From Novosphingobium sp. (GTDB taxonomy: Bacteria > Pseudomonadota > Alphaproteobacteria > Sphingomonadales > Sphingomonadaceae), in assembly GCA_030697365.1 (NCBI GenBank), contig JAUYQH010000206.1, forward strand, positions 1 to 37,754: a stretch of DNA of 37,754 bases, written 5' to 3'. The notes beneath the pieces were generated by a model. It did no database searches. It saw nothing but the letters and a program-made list of their open reading frames with translations, and was not told the origin of the DNA. Each line of letters begins with the position of its first letter. Position 1 is the first letter of the stretch. This document shows, piece after piece, positions 17,441-25,927 of the stretch. Both the position numbers and the translations under genes were made by a program.

Positions 17441-18907
17441 ATGATCCGCCGTCCCCGCAACTCTTTGCGCATTGCCGCCCTGCTGACTGGCGCAGCCCTG
17501 AGCATAGCACCCCTTTCCGCGCAGACCGCGCGCAATATCAGCCAGTCGGACAAGGCGTCGGGTGCCAAAGCCAATCCCGAACTGACCGCAGAATTCGGCG
17601 GTGCGGTCTCGGGTCCGCAGGCCACCTACGTGGCGGGCGTCGGCAAAAATATCGCAATACAATCTGGCCTGAGCAACGCGCGAGACGATTTTACCGTCAC
17701 GCTGCTCAATTCGGCGATCAACAATGCTTTCGCGGTTCCCGGAGGCTACGTCTACACCACCCGCCAGCTGGTCGCCTTGATGAACAACGAGGCCGAGCTG
17801 GCCGGGGTTCTCGGGCATGAAGTTGCCCACGTTGCGGCCCGGCACTCGAAAAAGCGGCAAAGCGCGGCGACGCGCAATTCGATCCTGGGAGTGCTCGGCA
17901 CCGTGCTGTCGGGCGCGATTTTGGGCAACAACGCGCTGGGGCAACTGGGCCAGCGGGTCTTTTCACAAGGTTCGCAGCTGCTCACGCTGCAGTTCTCGCG
18001 AGGGCAGGAAACGCAGGCCGACAATCTCGGCATCCAGTACCTGAGGAGCGCCGGCTACGATCCGCGCGCGATGGGCACGGTGCTGCAGAGCCTGGCCAAC
18101 CAGAACGCGCTCGATTCGCGGATCATGGGGAGGGCAGATAACCGCATGCCGGAGTGGGCGAGCACCCACCCCGATCCGGCCTCGCGCGTGCGCGCCGCGC
18201 TCGCACGCGCTGGCACCGCGACATCCGGAATCACCAACCGCGATATATTCCTGACCCGGATCGACGGGATCATGTACGGCGACGATCCCAAGCAAGGCGT
18301 GGTCGAGGGCAACCGCTTTACCCATCCCGATCTGCGCCTGTCCTTCCAGGCGCCGAACGGCTTTTACGTGATGAACGGCACGCGTTCGGTTTCCATCGGC
18401 GGGCAATCTGGCAAGGGCGAGTTTTCGACTGCGCCGCACAACGGCAATCTGGAAAGCTATATCCGTTCGGTATTCAACAGCCTGGGTGGCCAGAACCAGG
18501 CGCAGATCCCGATTTCCCAGCTCGAGCGGACCACCGTGAACGGCATTCCAGCCGCCTATGGCGTGGCACGGGTCGCTTCTGGCGGGAGTCAGGTCGATGT
18601 CGTGGTTTTCGCCTACGAGTTCTCGAACAGCCAGGCATTCCACTTCGTCACGATTTCGCCCGCGGGGCGCAGCGGGACGTTCGATCCGATGTTCCGCTCG
18701 CTGCGGCGGATCAGCGCGAGCGAAGCGGCTGGGATCAAGCCGCGGCGGATCGACATCGTCACCGCACGCGCGGGCGATACGGTCCGCTCGCTAGCGGGGC
18801 GGATGGCCTACACCGACTATCAGCTCGAGCGGTTTCTGGTGCTCAACGGCCTGTCGGCCAATTCCGCGCTGACGCCGGGACTGAAGCTCAAGGTGGTGGT
18901 TTACTGA
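17441..18907 (+). CDS. M48-family zinc metalloprotease with C-terminal LysM-like region
   Basis: This exported 488-aa protease starts at the ATG after TTGAGGAG. A signal peptide (SLRIAALLTGAALSIAPLSA, then QTAR) leads to an M48 domain with the HExxH zinc motif as HEVAHVAARH near residue 126. The third-ligand helix is in SRGQETQADNLGIQYL and the substrate segment TRQLVALMNNEAELAGVLG. About residues 300-430 form a second domain resembling the tail of BepA-like quality-control proteases. The last 55 residues (ARAGDTVRSLAGRMA, NGLSANSALTPGLKLK) look like a LysM peptidoglycan-binding motif. Outer-membrane protein quality control in the periplasm is the likely role. It is not coupled to accA (about 100 bases apart), so it probably has its own promoter. 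Confidence 0.9.
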   Translation: MIRRPRNSLRIAALLTGAALSIAPLSAQTARNISQSDKASGAKANPELTAEFGGAVSGPQATYVAGVGKNIAIQSGLSNARDDFTVTLLNSAINNAFAVPGGYVYTTRQLVALMNNEAELAGVLGHEVAHVAARHSKKRQSAATRNSILGVLGTVLSGAILGNNALGQLGQRVFSQGSQLLTLQFSRGQETQADNLGIQYLRSAGYDPRAMGTVLQSLANQNALDSRIMGRADNRMPEWASTHPDPASRVRAALARAGTATSGITNRDIFLTRIDGIMYGDDPKQGVVEGNRFTHPDLRLSFQAPNGFYVMNGTRSVSIGGQSGKGEFSTAPHNGNLESYIRSVFNSLGGQNQAQIPISQLERTTVNGIPAAYGVARVASGGSQVDVVVFAYEFSNSQAFHFVTISPAGRSGTFDPMFRSLRRISASEAAGIKPRRIDIVTARAGDTVRSLAGRMAYTDYQLERFLVLNGLSANSALTPGLKLKVVVY

Positions 18908-18933
18908 TCGCCGGGCGACACCCAAACAAAAAA

Positions 18934-18958
18934 GGGCGGCGGGATTGCCCCGCCGCCC
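18934..18958 (-). terminator. Rho-independent terminator for the Flp pilin gene
   Basis: GGGCGGCGGG (18934-18943) pairs perfectly with CCCGCCGCCC (18949-18958) around a 5-base loop. On the minus strand the stem is followed by TTTTTTGTTT (complement of 18924-18933), the classic arrangement downstream of the pilin stop at 18983. The stem can also help stop transcripts of the M48 gene coming from the other side, but there is no T-run in that direction. Confidence 0.85.
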
Positions 18959-18982
18959 TCGTTGTTCGCTAACCGAGCGAAA

Positions 18983-19165
18983 TTACGGTGTGACCGTGTT
19001 GCTCTTCGCGATCTCGTCCGAGGTCGTCTGGAAGGTCGTCGAAAGGTTGTCGCCAAGGGCACCCAACGCGGTGATTGCGGCAACGGCGATAAGCGCGGCG
19101 ATCAGGCCATATTCGATCGCGGTGGCGCCGGCTTCGTCGTTCTTGAGGTTACGGAAAAACTTCAT
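18983..19165 (-). CDS. Flp-family type IVb pilin
   Basis: The 60-aa prepilin has a short basic leader (KFFRNLKNDEAG), the Flp motif G/ATAIEYG with cleavage after Gly13 and Glu18 at position +5, then a hydrophobic helix (LIAALIAVAAITALGAL) and a short polar tail. Flp pilins are processed by a TadV-type peptidase and assembled by the Tad secretion apparatus. AGGAG precedes the ATG. It is the second of two pilin genes on this strand, 98 bases apart. No tad or cpa genes are visible, so assembly machinery must lie elsewhere. Confidence 0.92.
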   Translation of the reverse strand: MKFFRNLKNDEAGATAIEYGLIAALIAVAAITALGALGDNLSTTFQTTSDEIAKSNTVTP

Positions 19166-19263
19166 GGTCGGTCTCCTGGTTGCAGTCTTCGTCTACCCGG
19201 CTCTTTCCGAACAATTCCCGGAACAAGCGTGTCCGGAATTACAGCCGAATTCTTTAAAAACGT

Positions 19264-19440
19264 TTAAGGTGTCGTCGGAACGATCTTGGCTTGAACGGTG
19301 TTGAACATGCCGCTCGCCGAGCCAGCAAAGCTGTTCAGCGCACCGAGGATCGCGACCACGATCAGCGCGGCGATCAGGCCATATTCGATGGCGGTCGCGG
19401 CCTTGTTGTCGCGAAGAATAAGCCGCATGATTTCGCGCAT
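19264..19440 (-). CDS. Flp-family type IVb pilin, second copy
   Basis: This pilin (58 aa from ATG 19440; starts at 19467 and 19428 are also possible) has leader REIMRLILRDNKA and the same ATAIEYGLIAALI core as its neighbour, then a distinct tail (NSFAGSASGMFNTVQAKIVP). The residue before the cleavage point is Ala instead of the usual Gly, so processing by the prepilin peptidase may differ. GGGGGGAAG lies about 10 bases before ATG 19440. It lies upstream of the other pilin gene and may be cotranscribed, though the 98-base gap holds an imperfect palindrome (19211-19236). Confidence 0.85.
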   Translation of the reverse strand: MREIMRLILRDNKAATAIEYGLIAALIVVAILGALNSFAGSASGMFNTVQAKIVPTTP

Positions 19441-19526
19441 GGCTGGCAAACTTCCCCCCGTCCCCATTCATCCCGAAGCCTCATTGGCCCAGCCGTATTA
19501 AGAAAAAGTTGAGAAGCGCGTTGCCG

Positions 19527-19955
19527 ATGGAAAATATCCCGACAGCCATCAGCGTGGTCTGCATCGCACTGATCGACGATCTCGGGCGCGTGCTTCTGCA
19601 AAAGCGGCGCCCGGGATCGCGACACGGCGGGCTGTGGGAGTTGCCCGGCGGTAAAGTCGAGCCCGGAGAATCGGCCAAAGCCGCGCTTGTCCGTGAGATT
19701 GCCGAGGAACTAGGCATCGCGGTTGCGCCGGACGACCTTCGGCCGGCAGGCATTAGCGCCGAGGGTCCGGGGAAAGAGTTGGCGCTTGTCCTGATTCTTT
19801 ACAGTTGCATTCGCTGGTGCGGCGAGCCGCGCTGCCTGGATGGCGAGGCGATTGGCTGGTTCGCCCCCCGCGATGCGGCCAAGCTGGCGGTTCCGCCCCT
19901 CGACCGCCCGTTTATCGAACGCCTTCCCGAGATCATCGGCCATGCCATCGGTTAG
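19527..19955 (+). CDS. mutT: MutT-type Nudix hydrolase
   Basis: The 142-aa protein carries a complete Nudix box, GGKVEPGESAKAALVREIAE followed by ELGI (about residues 41-64), fitting Gx5Ex7REUxEExGU. The N-terminal half has LLQKRRPGSRHGGLWELPGG as in 8-oxo-dGTP diphosphatases, which clean oxidised dGTP from the nucleotide pool. The ATG at 19527 is chosen over an upstream TTG at 19509. The last helix is LDRPFIERLPEII. It is divergent from the pilin genes and upstream of tRNA-Arg. Substrate assignment is by family resemblance. Confidence 0.88.
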   Translation: MENIPTAISVVCIALIDDLGRVLLQKRRPGSRHGGLWELPGGKVEPGESAKAALVREIAEELGIAVAPDDLRPAGISAEGPGKELALVLILYSCIRWCGEPRCLDGEAIGWFAPRDAAKLAVPPLDRPFIERLPEIIGHAIG

Positions 19956-19999
19956 GGGATTGCCAAGCCCGAACCCGTCACCTATCTGCGCCGCTCAAC

Positions 20000-20076
20000 G
20001 CGCCCGTAGCTCAGCTGGATAGAGCATCAGACTACGAATCTGAGGGTCGGACGTTCGAATCGTTCCGGGCGCGCCA
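20000..20076 (+). tRNA. tRNA-Arg (anticodon ACG)
   Basis: The 77-base cloverleaf has acceptor arms GCGCCCG and CGGGCGC, a D arm in TAGCTCAGCTGGATAGAGC, anticodon loop CTACGAA with anticodon ACG, T arm with GTTCGAATC, discriminator G and an encoded CCA. A34 is expected to be edited to inosine so that CGU, CGC and CGA are read. A T-run (20079-20085) follows directly and may act as a terminator. Confidence 0.97.
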
Positions 20077-20152
20077 ATTTTTTTAAACAAGTACTTTTCC
20101 GCCACCCCCGTCACGAACCGACGGGACGAGCCTCGATCGCGCGGTCTTCGTG

Positions 20153-20242
20153 TCAGGTCCGTTCGATAATGACGGCCGGAGCCATTCCGCCCGCGGCGCA
20201 CATCGTGACCAGGCCGTAGCGCCCACCGGCCCGCTTAAGTTC
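20153..20242 (-). pseudogene. 3'-terminal remnant of a thiolase (acetyl-CoA acyltransferase) gene
   Basis: Read on the minus strand, 20242-20153 encodes 29 residues and a TGA stop: ELKRAGGRYGLVTMC followed by AAGGMAPAVIIERT. This is the highly conserved C-terminal end of thiolases, including the catalytic-Cys-containing glycine segment (MCAAGGM). The rest of the gene is missing: the frame runs straight into the purQ stop codon (20245-20247). It is therefore a truncated relic lying between purQ and tRNA-Arg. I infer a deletion or recombination with one breakpoint at or next to the purQ stop. Confidence 0.75.
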
Positions 20243-20244
20243 GA

Positions 20245-20925
20245 CTAGGCCGAAACCAGCGCGCCAACCACGCTTTCGAACAGCGCCCGGCCGTCACTGC
20301 CGCCGTGCGCGGGTTCGATTGCGCGTTCGGGGTGGGGCATCATTCCCAATACATTGCCCTGTGCGCTGAGCACGCCCGCGATTCCGAGCGCCGATCCGTT
20401 GACCTGCTCGGCATAGCGGAACGCGACGCGACCCTCGTTCTCGAGCCGATCAAGCGTGGCCTGGTCGGCGAAGTAGTTGCCGTCATGATGCGCAACGGGA
20501 ATCGTAATCCGCTGGCCCGCGGCGTAGCCCGAAGTGAACAGCGACTGGCTGGTCTCGACCGTCAGCGCCGCCTCGCGACAGACGAAGCGGATGCCGGCGT
20601 TGCGCATCAGCGCGCCCGGCAGCAGCCCGGCTTCGGTCAGCACCTGAAAGCCGTTGCACACGCCCAGCACCGCGATCCCGCGGTTGGCCGCGGCGATCAC
20701 CGCCTGCATGATCGGGCTGCGCGCCGCCATCGCGCCCGAGCGCAAATAGTCGCCATAGGAAAACCCGCCGGGCAGAGCGATGAAATCGAGCCCCGATGGC
20801 AGCTCGGCGTCGCCGTGCCAGACGCGGTGGACCGAGCCGCCGCAAACCTGCTCGATCGCCACCGCCATGTCGCGGTCGCAGTTCGAGCCGGGGAAGGTGA
20901 CGACCGCGGCAGAAAAGCTGCTCAC
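20245..20925 (-). CDS. purQ: Phosphoribosylformylglycinamidine synthase subunit PurQ
   Basis: PurQ is the glutaminase subunit of the PurSQL complex in purine synthesis. The 226-aa protein begins [18 protein letters not shown] and has the class-I amidotransferase nucleophile in [10 protein letters not shown] (Cys90) and the His-x-Glu pair in [11 protein letters not shown]. The GTG start at 20925 overlaps the purS stop as GTGA; the longer open frame to 21240 merely crosses purS in another frame. purL is not in the window. Confidence 0.96.
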   Translation of the reverse strand: MSSFSAAVVTFPGSNCDRDMAVAIEQVCGGSVHRVWHGDAELPSGLDFIALPGGFSYGDYLRSGAMAARSPIMQAVIAAANRGIAVLGVCNGFQVLTEAGLLPGALMRNAGIRFVCREAALTVETSQSLFTSGYAAGQRITIPVAHHDGNYFADQATLDRLENEGRVAFRYAEQVNGSALGIAGVLSAQGNVLGMMPHPERAIEPAHGGSDGRALFESVVGALVSA

Positions 20926-21167
20926 GCTACCGCCTCCGCCACCTTTTCGATCCGGTAGTTCTCGATCACCATGTTGGCGAGCAGCTTGCGGCACATCTCG
21001 TCGAGCGCGGCATCGCCCGTATCGTCGGCGACGTCGAGCTCGATCAGCCGTCCGGCGCGCACGTCGCGCACCCCGGCAAAGCCCAGCCCCTCCAGCGCGT
21101 GGTGGATCGCGCGGCCCTGGGGATCGAGCACTCCGTTCTTGAGACTGACGTGGACGCGGATTTTCAT
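20922..21167 (-). CDS. purS: Phosphoribosylformylglycinamidine synthase subunit PurS
   Basis: PurS is the small bridging subunit of PurSQL. The 81-aa product has the family opening [20 protein letters not shown] and the motif [18 protein letters not shown], and ends with [17 protein letters not shown]. It overlaps purQ by four bases. Upstream on the same strand is the M16 peptidase gene rather than purC, which would be the more common neighbour. Confidence 0.95.
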   Translation of the reverse strand: MKIRVHVSLKNGVLDPQGRAIHHALEGLGFAGVRDVRAGRLIELDVADDTGDAALDEMCRKLLANMVIENYRIEKVAEAVA

Positions 21168-21255
21168 GCTGCGCGCTCCTGATGGGACGGGTTCGGGCGC
21201 CTATGCCGGGCGTTCGGTCTTCGCGCAATGTCGCTGGCAAGGCGAGCGGGGATGA

Positions 21256-24156
21256 TTACGGCAGCGCAGCGCTGGTGGGCAGAACGATGATCTCCACCGC
21301 GCGGCCCGGCGCGAGATAGCGCCGCGCGAGTGTTTGCACGTCCTTGGCGGTGACGGCCTTCAGCCGCGCCGGGAATTGGGCGTAGCGGTCGATCAAATCG
21401 GGCTTGCTCTGCGCGCGATCAACCAGATTCAGCCAGCCGGCGTTGGTCTTGAGCAAGTTTGCGTTCTGCTCGGCCAGCGGCGCCAGGGCGCGAGCCAGAT
21501 CGTCTTCGCCGACCGGGTTGTCGCGCAGGCCGCGAACGATCTGCCCGATCGCCTCGCGCGTCGCAGCGAGGTCGGCGACATTGACCGAGGCGGTCACGGT
21601 GAATTCGCCATAGCCAGGATAAGTCCGCGAAAGACCGCTCGAGGCGGAGGGTGAGTAGCTCTTGCCCAGCTTCTCGCGGATGCCGTCGGTGAGTTTCAGC
21701 CGCATCACGCGCTCGAGCGCTTCCAGTCCCATCGCTTCGACCGGATCGGCGTCGTCGCGGGTGGGCCAGACGAGGCGCACGATCGACTGGCTGGGATCGC
21801 CGGTGTGGCGGACGATCGTCGCGCCGCGTCCTTCGGTGAAGCTGCGTTTGCGGGATTCGGTATAGGCGCCAAACGCCGCCTCGCGCGCAGGCAGCGCGCC
21901 GAAGGTTCTGGCAACCAGCGCGATCGCCTGCTCCTCGTCGATATCGCCGACCAGGCCGATCTCGATCGCGCCGCGCGCGAGCCGGTCCCCGATGTCGGCC
22001 TTGAGCTTGGCGAAAGTCAGCGCCTGGTAGGAATCGGGCGTGCCCAGCGAATAGCGCGGATCGCTGCCTGAAACGATGCTGCCCGCGCTGTTGTTCAGTG
22101 CCGCGGCAGGGGTGGCGAAGGCCTGTGCAAAGAAGTTGGCGATATTGAGCTTGTACTGTTCCTCGCCTTCGGGGCGATAGCCGGCATCGGCGACGTAGGC
22201 CGTCAGCAGCTGGAGCTGGAGCTCGAGGTCGGCGGGGGTGGTGATCGTGCGCGATACAAAGGCGTCACCGGCTGTGGAAAGCCCGCCGCCGACGGTCCGA
22301 CCGGCGAGGATCGACTGCAGTTCGTCCTGGCTGTGCTTCCCCAGCCCGCCCACGGTCAGGAACGGGGTCATCTCGGTCGCCCGCGGATTCTCGCGGGTGT
22401 CCAGCAGGTCGCCGCCGTCGATCGCCACGCTCACGCGCACGCGGTCTTGTTCGAGTGCGGTCTGCTTGAGATTGAGCATCACCCCGTTGGTGAAGCGCAC
22501 CGTGCGGATGCCCAGAACGGGATCGCGGGTGTCCGATTCGACAGCGGAGGGCGGGCCGAAATCGGTATAGGCCCAGCCGTTTTCGGCGCCCTGCGTACCG
22601 CGCGAAAGCTTGCCCTTGGCGGCCTGCTTCCACGCATTGCGAATGGCTTCGGCCCCGCCCACCGGCGGGGTACGGCCCTGGAGCCGGATCAGAGGAGCGT
22701 CGAGTGGCACGGCTTCCTGACGAAGCGCATCCATCACGGCCCGGGGGGTAATCGCCGGAATGAACGCTTCCAGCCGTTCGAGCGAGCTTTGCGGGGTGGT
22801 CGGGACTTGCTCGTCTTCGACCAGTGCCAGCGCGGCTGCCACCAGCGCGGTATTGGTGCGGGTGTCGGCCGATCGCGCCGCGTTCACTCCGCGGGAGCGG
22901 ATGTTGGAGACTTGCTCAGCGACTTCCGCGGCGGTGAAGCCGAATTTTATCGCACGCCGGTATTCTTCGCCTGCCGCAACCAGCCCGCGTTCCCACTTGC
23001 CGTCCACCACATCGACGATCAGGTTGGAGGTGCGGCCGATCTTGAACACGTCCGAGGTGCCGAATCCTGCGCCGCGGAACGGCGGATCGACCTGCCGCGC
23101 GACGCGCTGGAGGCGGCGGTTGACGATGCCATAGCCGATCTCGCGCAGCAGCGCGGTGCGGCGGTTGGCGGCTGTATCGGGCTCGTCGAGCCAGCGTCCG
23201 TGGCGCGATATGGTAACCCGTTCGGACAGCGCCGGATCGATGAAAACGTCGGTCTCGCCCTTCTGCGCCGGATCGACCTTGCCGGGACCGGGCCGCGGGG
23301 TTTGCGCACGCGCTGGCCAGGTGCCGAAGCGGGCGACGATCTTCTGCTCGACCAGCGCCGGGTCGAAATCGCCGATCACCACCAGTGTGGTGTCGGCGGG
23401 GGTATACTCGCGCGTCCAGAATGCCTTGAGGGAAGCACCTGTCGCGGCAGTCAGCGTTTCGGGCACTCCGATCGGCAATCGCGTGGGGTAGCGCGCCTGA
23501 GGATAGAAGAACGCCAGTTGGTCTTCCAGGTTGCGGCGGGCGTATGTCAGGCTGTCGCGCAGTTCGGACAGCACCACGCCGCGCTCGCGCTCTACCGCCT
23601 CGTCGTCGAACTTCAGTTCGCTCGCGGTTTCGCGCATCAGCATCAGCGCGGTTTCGAGCAGCTTGGGGTCGTTGCGCGGCAGGTCGAGCTTGTACTGGGT
23701 CTGCTCGAACCCGGTCGAGGCGTTGGTATCGGCGCCGAACGCAAGCCCGTTGCGCTCGAGCAACTGGACCATCTCGCCCTCGGGCACGTTGGTCGAACCG
23801 TTGAACGCCATGTGCTCAACGAAATGGGCAAAGCCGCGCTCGTCCTCGCCCTCGTCGAGCGATCCGGTCTCGATTTCCATCCGCACAAGCGCGGTCTTTT
23901 CGGGGCGCTGGTTCTGGCGGATGATATAGCGCATACCATTGGCGAGCTTGCCGAAGCGGAAAGCGGGATCGACCGGCAGGTCGCTCGCCTGGAACGCCCA
24001 GTCGGCCTTGGCAACGCCTGGCCCGACTGGCGTCGATACCGATGGACGCGGGGTGGCGGCGCAGGCGGTGAGGCAAAGTGCGCCAAGCAACGTCAAAATC
24101 AACCGTCGCCCCTGCGCAGGCAGGGGCCCAACGGGATTATCCATCAGGCGGACCAT
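21256..24156 (-). CDS. M16-family zinc peptidase, lipoprotein
   Basis: The 966-aa protein has a lipoprotein signal (LILTLLGALCLTAC, lipobox Cys32). Two M16 pairs follow, the first with the inverted zinc motif HFVEH at 111-115 (RGFAHFVEHMAFNGSTNV) and its downstream Glu region, the others catalytically silent as is usual. It should be an envelope-anchored peptidase facing the periplasm. Start codons at 24156 (MVRLMDNPVG) and 24144 (MDNPVGPLPAQG) both lie within an inverted-repeat element; residues PLPAQGRR are encoded by its left arm. The peptidase lies between purC and purS on the same strand. Substrate is unknown. Confidence 0.93.
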   Translation of the reverse strand: MVRLMDNPVGPLPAQGRRLILTLLGALCLTACAATPRPSVSTPVGPGVAKADWAFQASDLPVDPAFRFGKLANGMRYIIRQNQRPEKTALVRMEIETGSLDEGEDERGFAHFVEHMAFNGSTNVPEGEMVQLLERNGLAFGADTNASTGFEQTQYKLDLPRNDPKLLETALMLMRETASELKFDDEAVERERGVVLSELRDSLTYARRNLEDQLAFFYPQARYPTRLPIGVPETLTAATGASLKAFWTREYTPADTTLVVIGDFDPALVEQKIVARFGTWPARAQTPRPGPGKVDPAQKGETDVFIDPALSERVTISRHGRWLDEPDTAANRRTALLREIGYGIVNRRLQRVARQVDPPFRGAGFGTSDVFKIGRTSNLIVDVVDGKWERGLVAAGEEYRRAIKFGFTAAEVAEQVSNIRSRGVNAARSADTRTNTALVAAALALVEDEQVPTTPQSSLERLEAFIPAITPRAVMDALRQEAVPLDAPLIRLQGRTPPVGGAEAIRNAWKQAAKGKLSRGTQGAENGWAYTDFGPPSAVESDTRDPVLGIRTVRFTNGVMLNLKQTALEQDRVRVSVAIDGGDLLDTRENPRATEMTPFLTVGGLGKHSQDELQSILAGRTVGGGLSTAGDAFVSRTITTPADLELQLQLLTAYVADAGYRPEGEEQYKLNIANFFAQAFATPAAALNNSAGSIVSGSDPRYSLGTPDSYQALTFAKLKADIGDRLARGAIEIGLVGDIDEEQAIALVARTFGALPAREAAFGAYTESRKRSFTEGRGATIVRHTGDPSQSIVRLVWPTRDDADPVEAMGLEALERVMRLKLTDGIREKLGKSYSPSASSGLSRTYPGYGEFTVTASVNVADLAATREAIGQIVRGLRDNPVGEDDLARALAPLAEQNANLLKTNAGWLNLVDRAQSKPDLIDRYAQFPARLKAVTAKDVQTLARRYLAPGRAVEIIVLPTSAALP

Positions 24157-24202
24157 CTATGTTGCGAACTTATCTAGGCCCCTGCCTGCGCAGGGGCGAC
24201 GG
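24103..24202. repeat. Inverted repeat pair spanning the M16 peptidase start
   Basis: Two perfect 26-base inverted copies, 24103-24128 and 24177-24202 (core GCCCCTGCCTGCGCAGGGGC), are separated by 48 bases. Each core is itself partly palindromic. The loop holds both candidate start codons of the M16 gene. The motif is a familiar dispersed sphingomonad repeat (from memory), arranged here as a doublet like REP/BIME elements. Confidence 0.85.
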
Positions 24203-24241
24203 TGAGATTCAGAATTGAGATCGTGGAGGCACGGCCCACGC

Positions 24242-25027
24242 CTATTTCTTCCCTCGCAGCTTGCGGTGGTGCGAGAGGTCGAACACTTCGCTCGGCCCGC
24301 CGTCTTCCTGGAGCAGACCGAGCCGGCGTGCGACTTCCTGGTAGGCTTCCGATTCGCCCCCCAGATCGCGGCGGAAGCGATCCTTGTCGAGCTTTTCGCC
24401 GGTGGTCATGTCCCACAGGCGGCATCCGTCAGGGCTGATTTCGTCGGCCAGGATCACCCGGCTGTAGTCGCCGTCCCAGATCCGCCCGAACTCCAGCTTG
24501 AAATCGATCAGCCGGATGTTGATCGTGGCGAACATCCCGCAAAGGAAATCGTTCACCCGGATCGCCATCGACGACATGTCCTGCATCTCGTCGTTGTTGG
24601 CCCAGCCGAAGCAGGCGATGTGCTCCTCGCCGACTAGCGGATCGCCCAGCGCATCGTCCTTGTAGTAGTATTCGATCAGGGTATGGGGCAGCGGCTCGCC
24701 TTCCTCGATCCCCAGACGCTTCGACAGGCTGCCCGCGGCAACGTTGCGCACCACGACCTCGATCGGGATGATCTCGACCTGGCGGATCAGCTGCTCGCGC
24801 ATGTTGAGCCGGCGGATGAAGTGGGTGGGGATGCCAATGTGCGATAGGCGGGTATAGACATACTCGCTGATGCGGTTGTTGATCACGCCCTTGCCGTTGA
24901 TCGTGCCGCGCTTTTGCGCGTTGAATGCGGTGGCATCGTCCTTGAAGTACTGGATGATCGTGCCGGGCTCGGGTCCTTCGTAAAGGATCTTGGCCTTGCC
25001 TTCGTAGATCTGGCGGCGGCGGGACAT
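24242..25027 (-). CDS. purC: Phosphoribosylaminoimidazole-succinocarboxamide synthase
   Basis: The enzyme joins CAIR and aspartate with ATP to form SAICAR. The 261-aa protein has the opening [30 protein letters not shown], the [18 protein letters not shown] segment, [10 protein letters not shown], and the nucleotide-site motif [15 protein letters not shown]. The start at ATG 25027 is the family start. A large GC-rich stem-loop lies in the leader. It heads a probable purC, M16 peptidase, purS, purQ run on the minus strand, although the repeat doublet lies between purC and the next gene. Confidence 0.97.
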   Translation of the reverse strand: MSRRRQIYEGKAKILYEGPEPGTIIQYFKDDATAFNAQKRGTINGKGVINNRISEYVYTRLSHIGIPTHFIRRLNMREQLIRQVEIIPIEVVVRNVAAGSLSKRLGIEEGEPLPHTLIEYYYKDDALGDPLVGEEHIACFGWANNDEMQDMSSMAIRVNDFLCGMFATINIRLIDFKLEFGRIWDGDYSRVILADEISPDGCRLWDMTTGEKLDKDRFRRDLGGESEAYQEVARRLGLLQEDGGPSEVFDLSHHRKLRGKK

Positions 25028-25059
25028 GGCGATTCCTGAAACAGCAATTGAAACGACAA

Positions 25060-25110
25060 GCCCCGGCGCCGATGCGCCGTGACGTACGGCGGCGTCGGAA
25101 GGGCCGGGGC
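25060..25110 (-). promoter_or_regulatory. Long stem-loop in the purC leader
   Basis: GCCCCGG (25060-25066) pairs with CCGGGGC (25104-25110), and CGCCGATGCGCCGT (25067-25080) pairs imperfectly with ACGGCGGCGTCGG (25086-25098) around GACGT. On the minus strand this sits about 30 bases before the purC ATG, without a following T-run. It may be a leader regulatory hairpin or another small dispersed repeat. No known purine riboswitch core is apparent. Confidence 0.4.
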
Positions 25111-25216
25111 GTTAGCCTGCGGCTATAGAGGACGGGGGCCGCAAAGGCAAACCGCTCCGTTTCGGCTCATCTCACTGGCGGGTGGACAGTCGCGGACTAA
25201 TCGGTACGCTGATACG

Positions 25217-25927
25217 ATGGCCACGCAGGATGTTCCCGCCGACAAGCGAGTCCGTTCCCGCCCCGGCGGTCAGGCCGAGCGCAGCGCCGCGACGCGGGCC
25301 AAGCTGATCAGCGCGACGATCGCCACCCTCAACGCGCTGGGCTATGCCGCGACCACCACGATCGAGGTCGTGCGCCGAGCGCGCGTCAGCCGCGGGGCCA
25401 TGCTCCACCACTTCAGCACCCGCGCCGACTTGTTGCTGGCAACCGCCGAGCACATCCTGCGCGAACAGGAGATCGAGCGACGCGACGTGTTGCGCACGGT
25501 CGAACGGGGTGAGCCCCGGTTCTTCTCGATCACCGATGCGATGTGGAACACGATGCAACAGCCCGAGGCTGTCGCTGTGACCGAGATCATGCTCGGCGGG
25601 CGCAGCGATCCCGAGATCCACGCGCCTTTCTCCGCGCTGATGAAAGGGTTCAACCGCCGCCTGCTCGACGGTCCGAACGAAGTTGCCGACGACTTCGGCT
25701 ATACCAATGGGCGGCTGGTCCGGGCGATGGCACGGCTACATGTCGCCGCGATGCGTGGGCTGGTGATCGACAAGCTTTATTGGGACGAGGACGACACCAG
25801 CATCAACGACGCGTTCGAGTTGCTCGTCTGGTACAAGGGTCTGGTGATGCGTCGCCTGGATGATCCGGCGTTCGCCACGGTGGTGCCAACGCGTGACCGT
25901 CCGTTGCGCCCTAAGCCGCTGAGTTGA
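25217..25927 (+). CDS. TetR-family transcriptional regulator
   Basis: The 236-aa protein has an N-terminal TetR helix-turn-helix (about residues 25-75: RAKLISATIATLNALGYAAT, then VVRRARVSRGAMLHHFSTRA). A helical ligand domain follows, with a C-terminal region rich in acidic residues (YWDEDDTSIND). ATG 25217 gives the family N-terminus; the open frame upstream to 25079 is chance. The nearest downstream gene is a TonB-dependent receptor about 215 bases away on the same strand, a plausible but untested target. Confidence 0.9.
   Translation: MATQDVPADKRVRSRPGGQAERSAATRAKLISATIATLNALGYAATTTIEVVRRARVSRGAMLHHFSTRADLLLATAEHILREQEIERRDVLRTVERGEPRFFSITDAMWNTMQQPEAVAVTEIMLGGRSDPEIHAPFSALMKGFNRRLLDGPNEVADDFGYTNGRLVRAMARLHVAAMRGLVIDKLYWDEDDTSINDAFELLVWYKGLVMRRLDDPAFATVVPTRDRPLRPKPLS

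Noticed and set aside
19805..20086. Plus-strand frame ending in PVAQLDRASDYESEGRTFES
   Set aside because: This string is the usual translation of a tRNA-Arg gene; the frame is a by-product of the tRNA at 20000-20076.
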